Origin: WHTK01 sp963711035
GTDB taxonomy: Bacteria; Chloroflexota; Dehalococcoidia; DSTF01; WHTK01
Direction of reading: 5' to 3'
Length of the DNA: 64,000 nucleotides
NCBI GenBank assembly: GCA_963711035.1
Contig: CAVQCN010000005.1
Coordinates: 248,001 to 312,000 of the forward strand
How positions within the stretch are numbered: position 1 is the first letter of the stretch; the number at the start of each line of letters is the position of its first letter. Under the pieces are notes generated by a model that was not told the DNA's origin, did no database searches, and saw only the letters and a list, made by a program, of their open reading frames with translations. This document shows, piece by piece, positions 15,949 to 25,741 of the stretch. A program made the translations under genes and the position numbers.

Positions 15949-18900
15949 GTGAAGGTCTTTATCAGTTCCACGCGCAGAGATCTGCAGCCTTACAGGGATG
16001 CCGTGACAACGGCGCTAACCCAGTCGGAGCAGTTCCCGTCAGGAATGGAGACATTTCATACAGATGAATCTGCACCTCTGGATGAATGCCTGAGACGCGT
16101 GCGCGAAGCGGATTTCTATGTTCTGCTTGTAGGCTTCCGCTATGGCGAGAGCATTCCCGATGGCAGCATCTCTTTCACAGAAGCGGAATACGACGCTGCA
16201 GTTGCAGAGTCGAAGGTGAGGCACCTACCGCTCCGCTTCTACTTCCTTAGTGACTCCGCGCCATTAACCGCATACACGATAAAGGACTCAGATGTGGACC
16301 GCTCGGCGGTCAATGCCTTCAGAGACCGAGTTTCTAGCAATCATGTGGTCGAGTTTGTGTCGTCTCCGGCAGATTTGTCGACGAAAGTACTCTCAGGTCT
16401 GCTTGCCGCCAGACGCCCAGGCGAAGTGGATATTCAGGCACTCTCTACATCGCTCTCCTTAGCTGCCCTCCGACTACCTACGTGGCTAGCAATTGCAGAG
16501 GACGTACACCTTCGCCCCGAGGCAGTCGTAGAGGCAGCCAATGCATTTGCCGCAGATTCCGGGGAAGGATCCGCCGAACACACCCCCTCTCCAATCAGTG
16601 ACTTGATAACTGGATGGAGTAGCAGCATCCTCACAGGGAATGCTGGCATTGGGAAGTCCACAATTCTACACGCATTATCTGTCTTACTTGGGCGAAACAA
16701 CCGTCTAGCTACTGTCATAAATGGCAGCGATCTATATAATCTTAAGAAGCTTCGCCCGGAGCTGAGTTCCGCCGAACTCCTCGCGCACTCAGTTGCAATT
16801 CGCTTAGATGTCCCTTCCGCAGCGCAGCCAAACGTAGTAGCAGAATCTGCTCCGCGAACGCGTCACCTATCTCATAGACCAATGTGACGACCTGCCTGAG
16901 ACATTCCTTGACGGCCTCCTGCAATTCGGCACGGAGCGACGGAGTGGCGTTGCAGAGGAGCTGGTTCACGAAACCGAAAGCTCATCAACACCGTTCTATT
17001 CCATCATAATTGCGACGAGAAGTTGGACCAGTTCTCAATCAGCCCACTCCCGAATGCTACGTTTGGGAGCTTGGAACCACCGAGTGGCATCAAATTTCGG
17101 TGTTTTTCTGTGTGACCGCTTGGGTCTTGACGGTACTCTTTTTGAAAGCTGGTTTCGCACGCTTAGCGAAGACGAATCCGAGTTGGTGAGACATCCGCTA
17201 TTTCTGATGATGGCGGTCGCCACCCATAGCTTCGAAAAGTCGCATGTCAGCCGGAGTTCCTTGACCGACCGTGCAATCCGGCAACTACTTTCCGCAGCCC
17301 GCGAGAGGGAAGGGATGGCCGGTCTAAGCGCCGAATTGACGGATATTGAGCTTGCAGCTCTGGGTTCTGTTGTGCGTGATGATGTACGGCGTTCTGCCCA
17401 TGAATGGATAGCAGACTCAGCACGCGCCCTGCCTAACGGTTCATTTGATGATGGAAGAAGAATTATCTCTGCTGGCCTTTCTGCCGGCCTAATAATTGAA
17501 GAGAATGGTAACGTTTCCTTCACGCATCAAGTATTCGCAGATCAATTGCTTGCAATGTGGCTAGCTTTTAGTCTGCTTGATGACAGCAACAATGCGTCAA
17601 CTGATCTTATTGCGATAGCATCCAATCCACGTTGGCATAATATTTTAGCCTCAGCGCTCGTCTGGCTAGCCGAACATTCGCACTCTGACACGGCACTTGA
17701 TACCCTTCAGTCACTAAGGGATGCCACTTCAGCGGATAATCTCTTGAGACTAACTCAGCTCGACAAATCAGTCCTAGCTAGATGCCTGCACTATGCCGCG
17801 TTTCCAAACGCTTTTGAGTCCATCTTACCTCAATCTCTAGAAGAGTTGTTCTCACAGACCTACCCCGGGCTGCATAGCGAGCTCTTACTCGGCGTCGCTT
17901 CTGATCTAGGCGGCTGTCCAGGGTTACAAGAGGCGCTTCAGCCGATATCAGCCAGTACAAACGACGTCACGTTGGCGTCGCTCCTAACCTTTTGCCAACA
18001 TCCACTTCACCTTGTCACTGGAGAACCCATCGAATCGACCGCTCGTTCACTACTCCAAAGCAAAACTCCGCGTCTGCGAACTATAGCTGAAAACTACCTC
18101 CGCACTGTCGATTACCACGGTGACTCGTCAAAGACGCAGGACGGTCTCCTAACTGATGCAACCGCAGAAATCCGAGCAATCGAACTTCACGCCCATACGA
18201 CCAATGATGTCACGTCATTCTCTCGCATCTGCGGGATAGTTCGTGAATCTACTAGCTTTGCCGTTCATATCGTGGGGATAAGTGCCCTGAGCCACTTGAT
18301 TCTCCACGGCGGATTCTTAGAAGAACTAGCAGACCTGCTAGTGGAGGAGCGGATTAACTCAAACGCTCTAATTGATTCTCTATCCCTCATTAGTGCCAAG
18401 GCAGAGCTAGCCCAGGATCTGGCATGACGGGCTCGTGGAGAAGCCAAATGTAGATTCTGAACATCTTTTGGCACGCTGGACATCTGAGCACCTCACTCCT
18501 GAACAAATCATCGAAATCATCAAATCAAATCTGCTGTCACACGAGCATCTCAAGCGTGTCCTGATTCATTCTGCCGTCAGACCCCCAGCCGTACCTGGCC
18601 CAGTCGTAAGCTTTCTTGTTACCCTTGGTAAACAAGGCCAACAAACACTCTTACGCAGAGACGTCTTAAGGTCTCTCGCTGCTGAGTACGTCCCTGAGCA
18701 AGATGACCTCCGTGAGCTCTATACGAGAGCCCTGTCTTCCTCGATAGACACGGTCCGCGTGGCCGCGGCATTTGGGCATGGAGACGTGGATATATGAGAG
18801 ACGAATTTGCAGACCAGTATGTATTTCAGGGACTGAGATTACAAGGAGCGATTCACGCGCTCCATAATCCCTGCATTTCTGCCATACATACAACCAAGCA

Positions 18901-19462
18901 GCCTAGAACGCGTGACCAAAATGCTGGCAACAGATAGGGGGCCAATTGTCAGGCAAGCATTGACATGGCAACTGCGCGAAGCACCACAGGGCCGAAAGGA
19001 CATCGTAGAAAAAATCCTCGAATTTCTACTCAAGGACAAGGACTGGGAAATTCGCTCAGGGATTCTATGCAATATCACTTGGCATTTATTCCGCCTCACA
19101 GCCATTGCCAGATATATTGCGGAACAAGACAATTGAAACCATACGTTCTTGCATTGCGCAGAACCCAGATGCGCCCGGAATCGAGATCCATTAACTCGCA
19201 CTCTTCTAGCGCTCACTTCCAAGGCCGAAGAGTTTTGCAAAATAGTAATTGATGCACTGAACTCTGAGCATGAATGGGCACACGGTCGGGCATGACTGAA
19301 GGAACGGTGGCTCAAGCCAAACAACTTAATGACGTACGTCAGGAGCTGTTAGGGCTTCTGAGGGATTCACTTCCATCAATAAGGCTTGAAGAGCTCCCTA
19401 CATTTTCAACCTGGTTGTTATCACTTATCAGTTCTCTTAATCAGAGCAGCTCTTGGACCTAA
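15949..19462 (+). pseudogene. Decayed DUF4062-NACHT/AAA-HEAT protein (STAND-like ATPase)
   Basis: One long gene broken by frameshifts. Part 1 (15949 to about 16850, GTG start): a DUF4062 domain (KVFISSTRRDLQPYRDAV, ADFYVLLVGFRYGES), then a P-loop GNAGIGKST (16636-16662). A one-base shift near 16850 leads into part 2 (to 18427): Walker B YLIDQCDDL (16868-16894), SIIIATRS, then a long helical region. A further shift near 18418 leads into EKPNVDSEHLLARW (to about 18790). More shifts near 18790, 18840 and 19130 connect fragments up to 19462 (for example MLATDRGPIVRQAL). The helical C-terminus looks like HEAT-type repeats. Base composition is visibly less G+C-rich than all neighbours, suggesting transfer. 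DUF4062 plus NACHT proteins occur among prokaryotic STAND ATPases with suspected antiphage roles; that role is inference. It is unlikely to be functional unless the frameshifts are sequencing errors. Confidence 0.8.
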
Positions 19463-19931
19463 CAATCTGGCACATCGGGTCAAGCGCGGGGTAGGTGCCG
19501 GGGCCCGCGCGGCCGGGTCGGCGGTGCTAAGCAGCGCCTTTGAGTTAAGAAGAGGATACTGAGGGGAGGCCCCTCCCCGACGTAGTCGGGGCGCCCCCCG
19601 CTACCCCCTGCTAAGAGGCGCTTCGCGCCTCGGCGAGGGCTGAGGAAGCTGGTCGGACACGGACGAGGTGTGGCCCCGCCGCCCCAGATTGCCGCGCCCC
19701 CCGACGAGTCGGGGTGGCTCGCAATGACACGTTGGGGATACTCGGTCCGGCATGAGCCGGACGGGACGCTGGCTCGTCCTTCGAGAGCCTCAGGACGAGC
19801 GGACGGACGACAGGTCCTTTGGCCGATTGCCCTCTTGCCCGATTGCCGCGGGGCGTGGGTTTGCCCTCACCCCTGCCCTCTCCCAGGGGGCGAGGGGGTT
19901 CGCTGGGCTACGCCCAGGGCGCTGCGCGCCT
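19463..19931. repeat. Repeat-filled gap after the DUF4062 pseudogene
   Basis: No gene. Contains a CTGAGGGG-AGG-CCCCTC unit (from about 19559), inverted repeats CCCCGAC/GTCGGGG (19575-19591) and GAGGCGC/GCGCCTC (19615-19631), a GATTGCCGCG...GGCTCGCAATGAC element (about 19687-19728), a CTTCGAGAGCCTCAGGACGAGC element (about 19772-19799) and a CCCTCACCCC...GGGCGAGGGGGTT element (19864-19901). All belong to families with other copies in this window. Confidence 0.7.
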
Positions 19932-22900
19932 CTACCCCAGCGCTGAGGCTTCGTACTGCATGTCTGCCCAGTTGGGGCCGGACTTGACGTCTACCTTGAG
20001 CGGGACGTCGAGGTCGAGGGAGGCGGGCATGATCTCGAGGACGAGGCGGCGGAGGGCGTCGAGCTCGGCGCGCGGGGTCTCGAAGATGAGCTCGTCGTGG
20101 ACCTGGAGGAGCATGGTGGCGCGGAAGCCCTGGCGCTGCAGCTCCTTGTCGAGGCGGATCATGGCGATCTTGATGATGTCGGAGGCGGTGCCCTGGATGG
20201 GCATGTTGATGGCGACGCGCTCGGCGGCGTTGCGGACGTTGAAGTTGGAGGAGTGGATGTCGGGGATGTAGCGGCGGCGGCCGGCCAGGGTCTCGGCGTA
20301 GCCATCGACGCGGGTCTGGGCGACGACCTCGTCGCGCCAGACTTTGACGGCGGCGTACTTCTCGAAGTAGCGGCGGATGAAGTCGCCGGCCTCTTCGCGG
20401 CTGATGCCCTCGCGCTGGGCGAGGCCGTAGTCGGTGAGGCCGTAGAGGACGCCGAAGTTGAAGACCTTGGCGCGGTTGCGCATGTCGCGGGTGACCTGGT
20501 CGAGGGGGACGCCGAAGACCTGCGAGGCGGTGGCGGCGTGAATGTCCTCGTCGTTCTCGAAGGCGGCGATGAGCAGGGGGTCCTTCGAGACGTGGGCGGC
20601 GATGCGCAGCTCGATCTGGGAGTAGTCGGCGGAGAGGAGCAGGGGCTCGGGGCCGATGTCGCGGGCGACGAAGGCGCGGCGGATCTGGCCGCCGAGCTCG
20701 CTGCGCACGGGGATGTTCTGCAGGTTGGGGTTGTTGGAGGAGAGGCGCCCGGTGGCGGCGACGGCCTGGTCGAAGGTGGTGTGGATGCGGTTGTCGCGCG
20801 GGTCGACGGCGCCGGGCAGGGTGTCGATGTAGGTGGACTTGAGCTTGGTGAGCTCTCGCCACTTGAGGATGATGTCGATGACGGGGTGGACGCCGCGCAG
20901 GCCCTCGATGGCCTGGGCGTCGGTGGAGTAGCCCTGCTTGGTGCGGCGCGTCTTGGGGAGCATGAGGTCCTCGAAGAGCACGGTGGAGAGCTGGGGCGGC
21001 GAGCCGAGGTTGAACTCGTGGCCGACCTCGCTGTAGGCGGTCTTCTCGAGGTACTCGATCTGCTCCGTGAGGCCCTGGGACATCTCGCGCAGGACGGAGA
21101 CGTCGAGGGCGATGCCGGCGGCCTCCATGCGCGCCAGGACGGGCACGAGGGGCATCTCGACGTCGGCGAAGAGGTCCCACATGCCGAGCTCGCGCAGCTC
21201 CTTCTCCATGGGCTCGCGCAGGCGCAGGGTGTAGTCGACGTTCTCGCAGGCGTAGGGGACGAGGTCGTCGATGGCGGCCATGTCGATGGGCAGCTGCTTG
21301 GCGCCGGACTTGCCGAGGAGGTCGGTGAGCTCCTTCATCTCGAAGCCGAGGCGGCGTGAGACGAGCCACTTGAGGCTGAGGGAGCCGGAGCCGGGGCGGG
21401 CGGTGTCGCTGAGGGCGCCGTCGCCGAGGATGTAGGCGGCGAGCAGCGTATCGAAGGCGAAGCCGTGCATTTCGCGGCCGCGGCTCTTGAGGTGGGCGAC
21501 GTCGTACTTGCCGGCGTGCGCGATCTTCTCGATCGAGGCGTCATCGAAGAGCGGCGCCAGCCTGTCGAGGACGAGATCGGGGGCGAGCTGCGCGGGGCCG
21601 CCGAGGGTGGGCTGGTGGCCGACGGGCACGTAGGAGGCCTCGCCGGGCGCGGTGGCAATGCCGACGCCGACGAGGAGGCAGTGATACGGGCTCGGGTTGC
21701 CGGCGACTTCGAGGTCGTAGGCGAAACGGCCGGCGGCGCGCACGCGCTCGACGAGGGCGTCGAGGTCCGCTTCGGTGTTGACGAGGGTGTAGTTGACGGC
21801 GACGGAGCTCGCCCTCACCCCATCCCTCTCCCCCGGGGCGAGGGGGTTCTCAGAGCCGCCCTCGGAGACGAAGCCCTCCTCTACCGGAGGCAGGCGCGGG
21901 ACGAGGGTGCGGAACTCGAGGTCGCGCAGGAGGTCGAGGACGCGCTGGCGGTCGTAGCGGCCGACGACGGCGTCGTCCATGTCGAGGGCGATGCCGGGGA
22001 CGCCGGTACGGATGGTGGCCATGTCTTTCGCGGCGCGCACCTGGTCCTCGTGGGCGCGCAGGTTCTCGCGCAGCTTGTCGGGCTTGACGGTCTCGATGTT
22101 GGCGAAGATGGACTCGACGTCGTCGAACTGGACGAGGAGCTTGGTGGCGGTGCCGTCGCCGATGCCGGGGACGCCGGGGATGTTGTCGGAGGTGTCGCCG
22201 CGCAGGGCCTTGTAGTCGGCCATGGCGGCGGGCGCGAAGCCGTAGCGCTCGCGGGCGGTGGCTTCGGTGTAGATGACGTGGTCGCGCTGGTAGGGGCGCA
22301 GCATGTAGATGCTGACGTTGGGCTGGATGAGCTGCACGAGGTCCGAGTCCAGCGTGACGATGTGCGTATCGATGCCCTGCGCGGCGGCCTGCACGGCCAG
22401 CGTGCCGAGGACGTCGTCGGCCTCGTAGCCCGGGGCGCTGAAGACGGGGATGTTGAAGGCATCCATCATCTCGAGGCTGCGGATGATGGTCTGGCCGATG
22501 TCCCACGCGGCCTGCACCGGCCCAAGGGCGCGCTCGAGGTCCTGCATCGCTTCCGGTGAGACGCCGGCGGACTCGGCGGTCGTAAGGAGGCCCGTCTTGA
22601 TCTCGTCGCGGTTCTCGGCGGTGGCGACGGCCTCGGCGATGTCGCGGCGCACGGCCTCGTCCAGGGCGGGCACGGCAGCGAGGGAGCCGACGACCTGCGC
22701 CTTGAGGTTCTCGAAGCGGGTGGCCTTGTAGGAGGCGTCGCGCAGGTGGCGGAAGGTGGGGCCGGGCAGGTCCATGGCGACGGCGAGGTGCGTCGGCTTG
22801 AGGTCGTCGATGACGGCGAGCAGCGTGTTCGTAAAGCCGAAGACGCCGCTCGTGTTCTCACCGGTACGTCGCGCGACGAGCGGGTTGTCCTTGAGCGCGT

Positions 22901-22970
22901 AGTAGGCCCGGTGGATGATGCCGTGGCCGTCGAGGAGGGCGAGCAGAGGTTTTCGGTCAGGGGAAGTCAC
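19932..22970 (-). CDS. polA: DNA polymerase I
   Basis: 1012 aa from GTG 22970, chosen because the protein then begins TSPDRKPLLALLDGHGIIHR as in homologues; the frame is open to 23192. Repair and Okazaki-fragment polymerase. Domains: 5'-3' nuclease (about 1-330; YEADDVLGTLA, LRGDTSDNIPGVPGIGDG), 3'-5' exonuclease fold (about 395-590; FAYDLEVAGN, KYDVAHL, YACENVDYTL), polymerase (about 600-1012; motif A LLSADYSQIELR, motif B RNRAKVFNFGVLYG, motif C QVHDELIFE). Oddities: about 60 extra residues after YKATR in the nuclease arch, a repeat-derived stretch near residues 375-386, and Asn where E. coli has exonuclease Asp501. About 80-100 residues longer than typical PolA. Possibly leaderless. Confidence 0.96.
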   Translation of the reverse strand: MTSPDRKPLLALLDGHGIIHRAYYALKDNPLVARRTGENTSGVFGFTNTLLAVIDDLKPTHLAVAMDLPGPTFRHLRDASYKATRFENLKAQVVGSLAAVPALDEAVRRDIAEAVATAENRDEIKTGLLTTAESAGVSPEAMQDLERALGPVQAAWDIGQTIIRSLEMMDAFNIPVFSAPGYEADDVLGTLAVQAAAQGIDTHIVTLDSDLVQLIQPNVSIYMLRPYQRDHVIYTEATARERYGFAPAAMADYKALRGDTSDNIPGVPGIGDGTATKLLVQFDDVESIFANIETVKPDKLRENLRAHEDQVRAAKDMATIRTGVPGIALDMDDAVVGRYDRQRVLDLLRDLEFRTLVPRLPPVEEGFVSEGGSENPLAPGERDGVRASSVAVNYTLVNTEADLDALVERVRAAGRFAYDLEVAGNPSPYHCLLVGVGIATAPGEASYVPVGHQPTLGGPAQLAPDLVLDRLAPLFDDASIEKIAHAGKYDVAHLKSRGREMHGFAFDTLLAAYILGDGALSDTARPGSGSLSLKWLVSRRLGFEMKELTDLLGKSGAKQLPIDMAAIDDLVPYACENVDYTLRLREPMEKELRELGMWDLFADVEMPLVPVLARMEAAGIALDVSVLREMSQGLTEQIEYLEKTAYSEVGHEFNLGSPPQLSTVLFEDLMLPKTRRTKQGYSTDAQAIEGLRGVHPVIDIILKWRELTKLKSTYIDTLPGAVDPRDNRIHTTFDQAVAATGRLSSNNPNLQNIPVRSELGGQIRRAFVARDIGPEPLLLSADYSQIELRIAAHVSKDPLLIAAFENDEDIHAATASQVFGVPLDQVTRDMRNRAKVFNFGVLYGLTDYGLAQREGISREEAGDFIRRYFEKYAAVKVWRDEVVAQTRVDGYAETLAGRRRYIPDIHSSNFNVRNAAERVAINMPIQGTASDIIKIAMIRLDKELQRQGFRATMLLQVHDELIFETPRAELDALRRLVLEIMPASLDLDVPLKVDVKSGPNWADMQYEASALG

Positions 22971-22976
22971 GTGCGA

Positions 22977-22982
22977 ATTATA
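22977..22982 (-). promoter_or_regulatory. -10 element (TATAAT) directly before polA
   Basis: A perfect TATAAT on the minus strand, with only six bases between it and the GTG start codon. Transcription would begin at the start codon, giving a leaderless mRNA. No good -35 was found and no Shine-Dalgarno is present. Confidence 0.5.
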
Positions 22983-23217
22983 GAGGAAGCGGGGGAACAA
23001 GAGGCCGAGAGTAAGAGACAGACAAGCAGCCAGCGGGCGCGGTGAGAGCAGGGACAGATCGATCGAGATAGACGCAGGCGGCAGTCGTAGAAACGGCCCG
23101 AATTGGTGTATCGTGTTCGAGCAATTTTGGCCGATAATTACCTGCACATTGAGATAGATCACGTGTCCCACCGCCTTGCAGGTCGTTATCATGATGCGTG
23201 ACTTCTCTTGATGAGGT

Positions 23218-24495
23218 TTGGAGTTCCGCTCTTTGATCCGGCGAGATTTGGCACCAGTCCCCGTCTACATGATCCTCGTCGGCGGCTATTCTCTCTTCTC
23301 CTCTATGGTGGGGACCGTCCTCATCGTCTTCCAGGCACAAGAAGCGATGCTTTCGCCGCTGCAACTGGTGCTGATAGGCACAGCTCTGGAAGCAACCGTG
23401 TTTATCTGCGAGGTGCCAACCGGCGTTGTCGCCGACGTTTATAGCCGGCGTTTATCGGTGCTACTGGGACTGGCGATTCTGGGCTGCGGTTTTATGTTAA
23501 GTGGCGCCTTTGCGCGCTTCGACACCCTGCTGCTGGGAAGCATCGTCTGGGGCGTTGGCGACACGTTCATCAGCGGCGCCCAACAGGCCTGGCTGGCGGA
23601 CGAAATCGGCGTGCAGCGGGCCAATCGCGTCTACCTGCGTGGCACGCAGGTGGAGCTGCTGCTCCGCATCGTGGCGGTGCCGATCGCGGTGGCGATCGGC
23701 TCTTACGACCTCAACCTGCCGATCCTGATTGGAGGAGCGATGCTGGTTGTGTTGGGCGCCGGTCTGGCTGTGATCATGCCGGAGAACGGCTTCAAGCGAG
23801 GCCTGGACCGCAGCAAGCCAACCATGCAATCGCTGACCGGCACACTACGCTCCGGCGGACGACTGGTGCGCCACAGCCCGCTGCTGCTGACACTATTCGC
23901 CATCGCCGCCTTCTACGGCATGTCGAGCGAAGGCTTCGACCGCCTCTGGGAGGCGCACTTCCTGCGTGACCTGGGCTTTCCGACCTTCATCGACGTGCAA
24001 CCGATCGTCTGGTTCGGCGCGATCCGCATCGGCTCGGCGATCATCAGCCTGCCGATCGCCGAGCTGGCGCACCGCTACCTGGACACGGACAACCTGACGG
24101 TGCTCTCTCGCTCCCTATTCCTGATCAACGTCTTCCAGATCCTCGGCGTTGCCGTGCTGGCGGTAGCCGGCGGCTTCTGGGTCGGCGTCGCAGCCTTCTG
24201 GTCGACAGTGACCCTGAGCCGAGTCTTTGATCCGCTCTACCTGGCCTGGATCAACCACAACGTCGACTCCAGCGTGCGGGCAACTGTGTTCTCCATGAGC
24301 AGCCAATCGGACGCCTTCGGCCAGATTGCGGGCGGGCCGGTGATCGGCGCAGTGGGTTCGCTGGCCAGTATTCGTGCCGCGCTGTCCCTGACGAGCGTGG
24401 TCCTGTTCCCAGCCCTGCTCCTGTACGTGCGCGCTATCAGGCTGGACGGAGGGTGGACGCCCGCCGGCACCGTGGAGAAGGCGGAGCACTCCTGA
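23218..24495 (+). CDS. MFS transporter
   Basis: 425 aa with about 12 hydrophobic helices. The loop between helices 2 and 3 has the MFS motif GVVADVYSRR (GxxxDxxxRR), and the middle loop has a hydrophilic stretch (about residues 185-215) between the two six-helix bundles. Substrate cannot be told; the general look is that of small-molecule or drug efflux carriers. Start is uncertain: TTG 23218 is used here, but TTG 23233 has GGAG nine bases ahead and would remove five residues. Divergent from polA, convergent with the PfkB kinase. Confidence 0.85.
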   Translation: MEFRSLIRRDLAPVPVYMILVGGYSLFSSMVGTVLIVFQAQEAMLSPLQLVLIGTALEATVFICEVPTGVVADVYSRRLSVLLGLAILGCGFMLSGAFARFDTLLLGSIVWGVGDTFISGAQQAWLADEIGVQRANRVYLRGTQVELLLRIVAVPIAVAIGSYDLNLPILIGGAMLVVLGAGLAVIMPENGFKRGLDRSKPTMQSLTGTLRSGGRLVRHSPLLLTLFAIAAFYGMSSEGFDRLWEAHFLRDLGFPTFIDVQPIVWFGAIRIGSAIISLPIAELAHRYLDTDNLTVLSRSLFLINVFQILGVAVLAVAGGFWVGVAAFWSTVTLSRVFDPLYLAWINHNVDSSVRATVFSMSSQSDAFGQIAGGPVIGAVGSLASIRAALSLTSVVLFPALLLYVRAIRLDGGWTPAGTVEKAEHS

Positions 24496-24513
24496 GGCAG
24501 CCGCAGTCGAAAC

Positions 24514-24544
24514 GAGAAGAGGGGCCCTTCGGGCCCCTCTTCTC
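24514..24544. terminator. Bidirectional hairpin between MFS and PfkB genes
   Basis: 14-bp perfect stem (24514-24527 with 24531-24544), loop TTC. Convergent genes on both sides end close to it. Its T-run is short on either strand. Confidence 0.7.
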
Positions 24545-24572
24545 CATCCTGTGCGAGACGTACGAGATGATC

Positions 24573-25559
24573 CTAGACCGCGGCGAGCATCTGCTTGAGG
24601 TCGCTCTCGGCGCGGGCGCCATAGTGGCTGATGACCTCGGCAGCCATCATGCCGCCGAGGCGCCCACAGGCGTGCAGATCGCGGCCGTGTGTGTACGCGT
24701 AGAGGAAGCCGGCCGCATAGGCATCGCCGGCGCCGGTGCTGTCCACGACATGCGGGATGCGAATGGCGTCGACGACGTGCACCTCGTCGCCGCGGATGAT
24801 GACGGAGCCCTTCTCGCTGCGGGTCAGGACGGCGATTTCGCAGTGGCCGCGCACGTGCTGCATGGCCTCGTCGAAGTCGCTGACCTGATAGAGCGAGGTG
24901 ATTTCGTTCTCGTTGGCGAAGAGGATGTCGACGTGGCTCTGAATCAGGTCGAGGAACTCCTCGCGGTGCCGGTCGACGCAAAAGGAGTCGGAGAGGGTCA
25001 GCGAGACCTTGCGGCCAGCAGCTGTGGCGAGACGCGCAGCCTTGAGGAAGGCCTCCATGGCACGCGGCTGATCCCAGAGGTAGCCCTCGAGGTACAGCAC
25101 CTTGGAGTTGGCGATGAGCTGCTCGTCAACGTCCTCGGGGCCGAGTTCGACGCAGGCGCCGAGGAAGGTCTGCATGGTTCGCTGGGCATCCGGAGTCACG
25201 AAGATCAGGCAGCGGGCGGTCGGAGTGCTGTCACGTAGCGGCTCGCCGCTGAATTCGACGCCGACGGCGCGCATGTCGTGTTCGAAGACCTCGCCGAGCT
25301 GGTCGGCGGCCACCTTGCCGATGAAGGCGGCGCGACCGCCGAGGCCGGCGATGCCGGCGACGGTGTTGGCGGCGGAGCCGCCCGAGGCCTCTATGCCAGC
25401 CGACATGATGTCGTAGAGGCGGTCGGCGGTCTCGGCGTCGATCAAGGACATCGCGCCCTTGGGCAGGCCTTGCTCGTGAAGGAAACCGTCCTCGGCGTTG
25501 GCCAACACGTCAACGATCGCGTTGCCGATCGCTACGACGTCGAATTCTGCATCATTCAT
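24573..25559 (-). CDS. PfkB-family carbohydrate/nucleoside kinase (adenosine kinase-like)
   Basis: 328 aa from ATG 25559; GGGAG lies upstream and the longer frame to 25751 adds unrelated residues. A ribokinase-fold kinase: N-terminal FDVVAIGNAIVDVLA, the substrate-binding GGSAANTVAGIAGLGG, and the second PfkB signature DSTGAGDAYAAGF with the catalytic Asp and anion hole. The pattern fits the adenosine/sugar kinase subgroup often annotated as adenosine kinase; ribose, fructose or another nucleoside remain possible. Stands alone, between the MFS gene (convergent) and the FtsX permease (divergent). Confidence 0.88.
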   Translation of the reverse strand: MNDAEFDVVAIGNAIVDVLANAEDGFLHEQGLPKGAMSLIDAETADRLYDIMSAGIEASGGSAANTVAGIAGLGGRAAFIGKVAADQLGEVFEHDMRAVGVEFSGEPLRDSTPTARCLIFVTPDAQRTMQTFLGACVELGPEDVDEQLIANSKVLYLEGYLWDQPRAMEAFLKAARLATAAGRKVSLTLSDSFCVDRHREEFLDLIQSHVDILFANENEITSLYQVSDFDEAMQHVRGHCEIAVLTRSEKGSVIIRGDEVHVVDAIRIPHVVDSTGAGDAYAAGFLYAYTHGRDLHACGRLGGMMAAEVISHYGARAESDLKQMLAAV

Positions 25560-25741
25560 ATGAACGCCAATCTCCCATTGAACTTGTCGTGGTTGTCTGT
25601 TTGTAAGCAGAGAAATTGTCCGTGTTGGCTCTCGATTAGCGTCAAGGCAAGGCATAAGGATGCCGCCGATTGTCACGAATACGCCCGGCGCGCGATGACA
25701 GAAGCAGCGCCGCATGACAGAATGTCGCGCAGGCGAAATAG

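Noticed and set aside
15880..19480. Direct repeats (att sites) flanking the low-G+C island
   Set aside because: I compared the sequences near 15880-15940 and 19440-19500 and saw no shared repeat; no integrase or transposase is present either.
20097..21359. 420-aa open frame opposite polA
   Set aside because: Composition is Gly/Val/Asp/Glu-rich without any motif, the usual shadow of a high-G+C gene.
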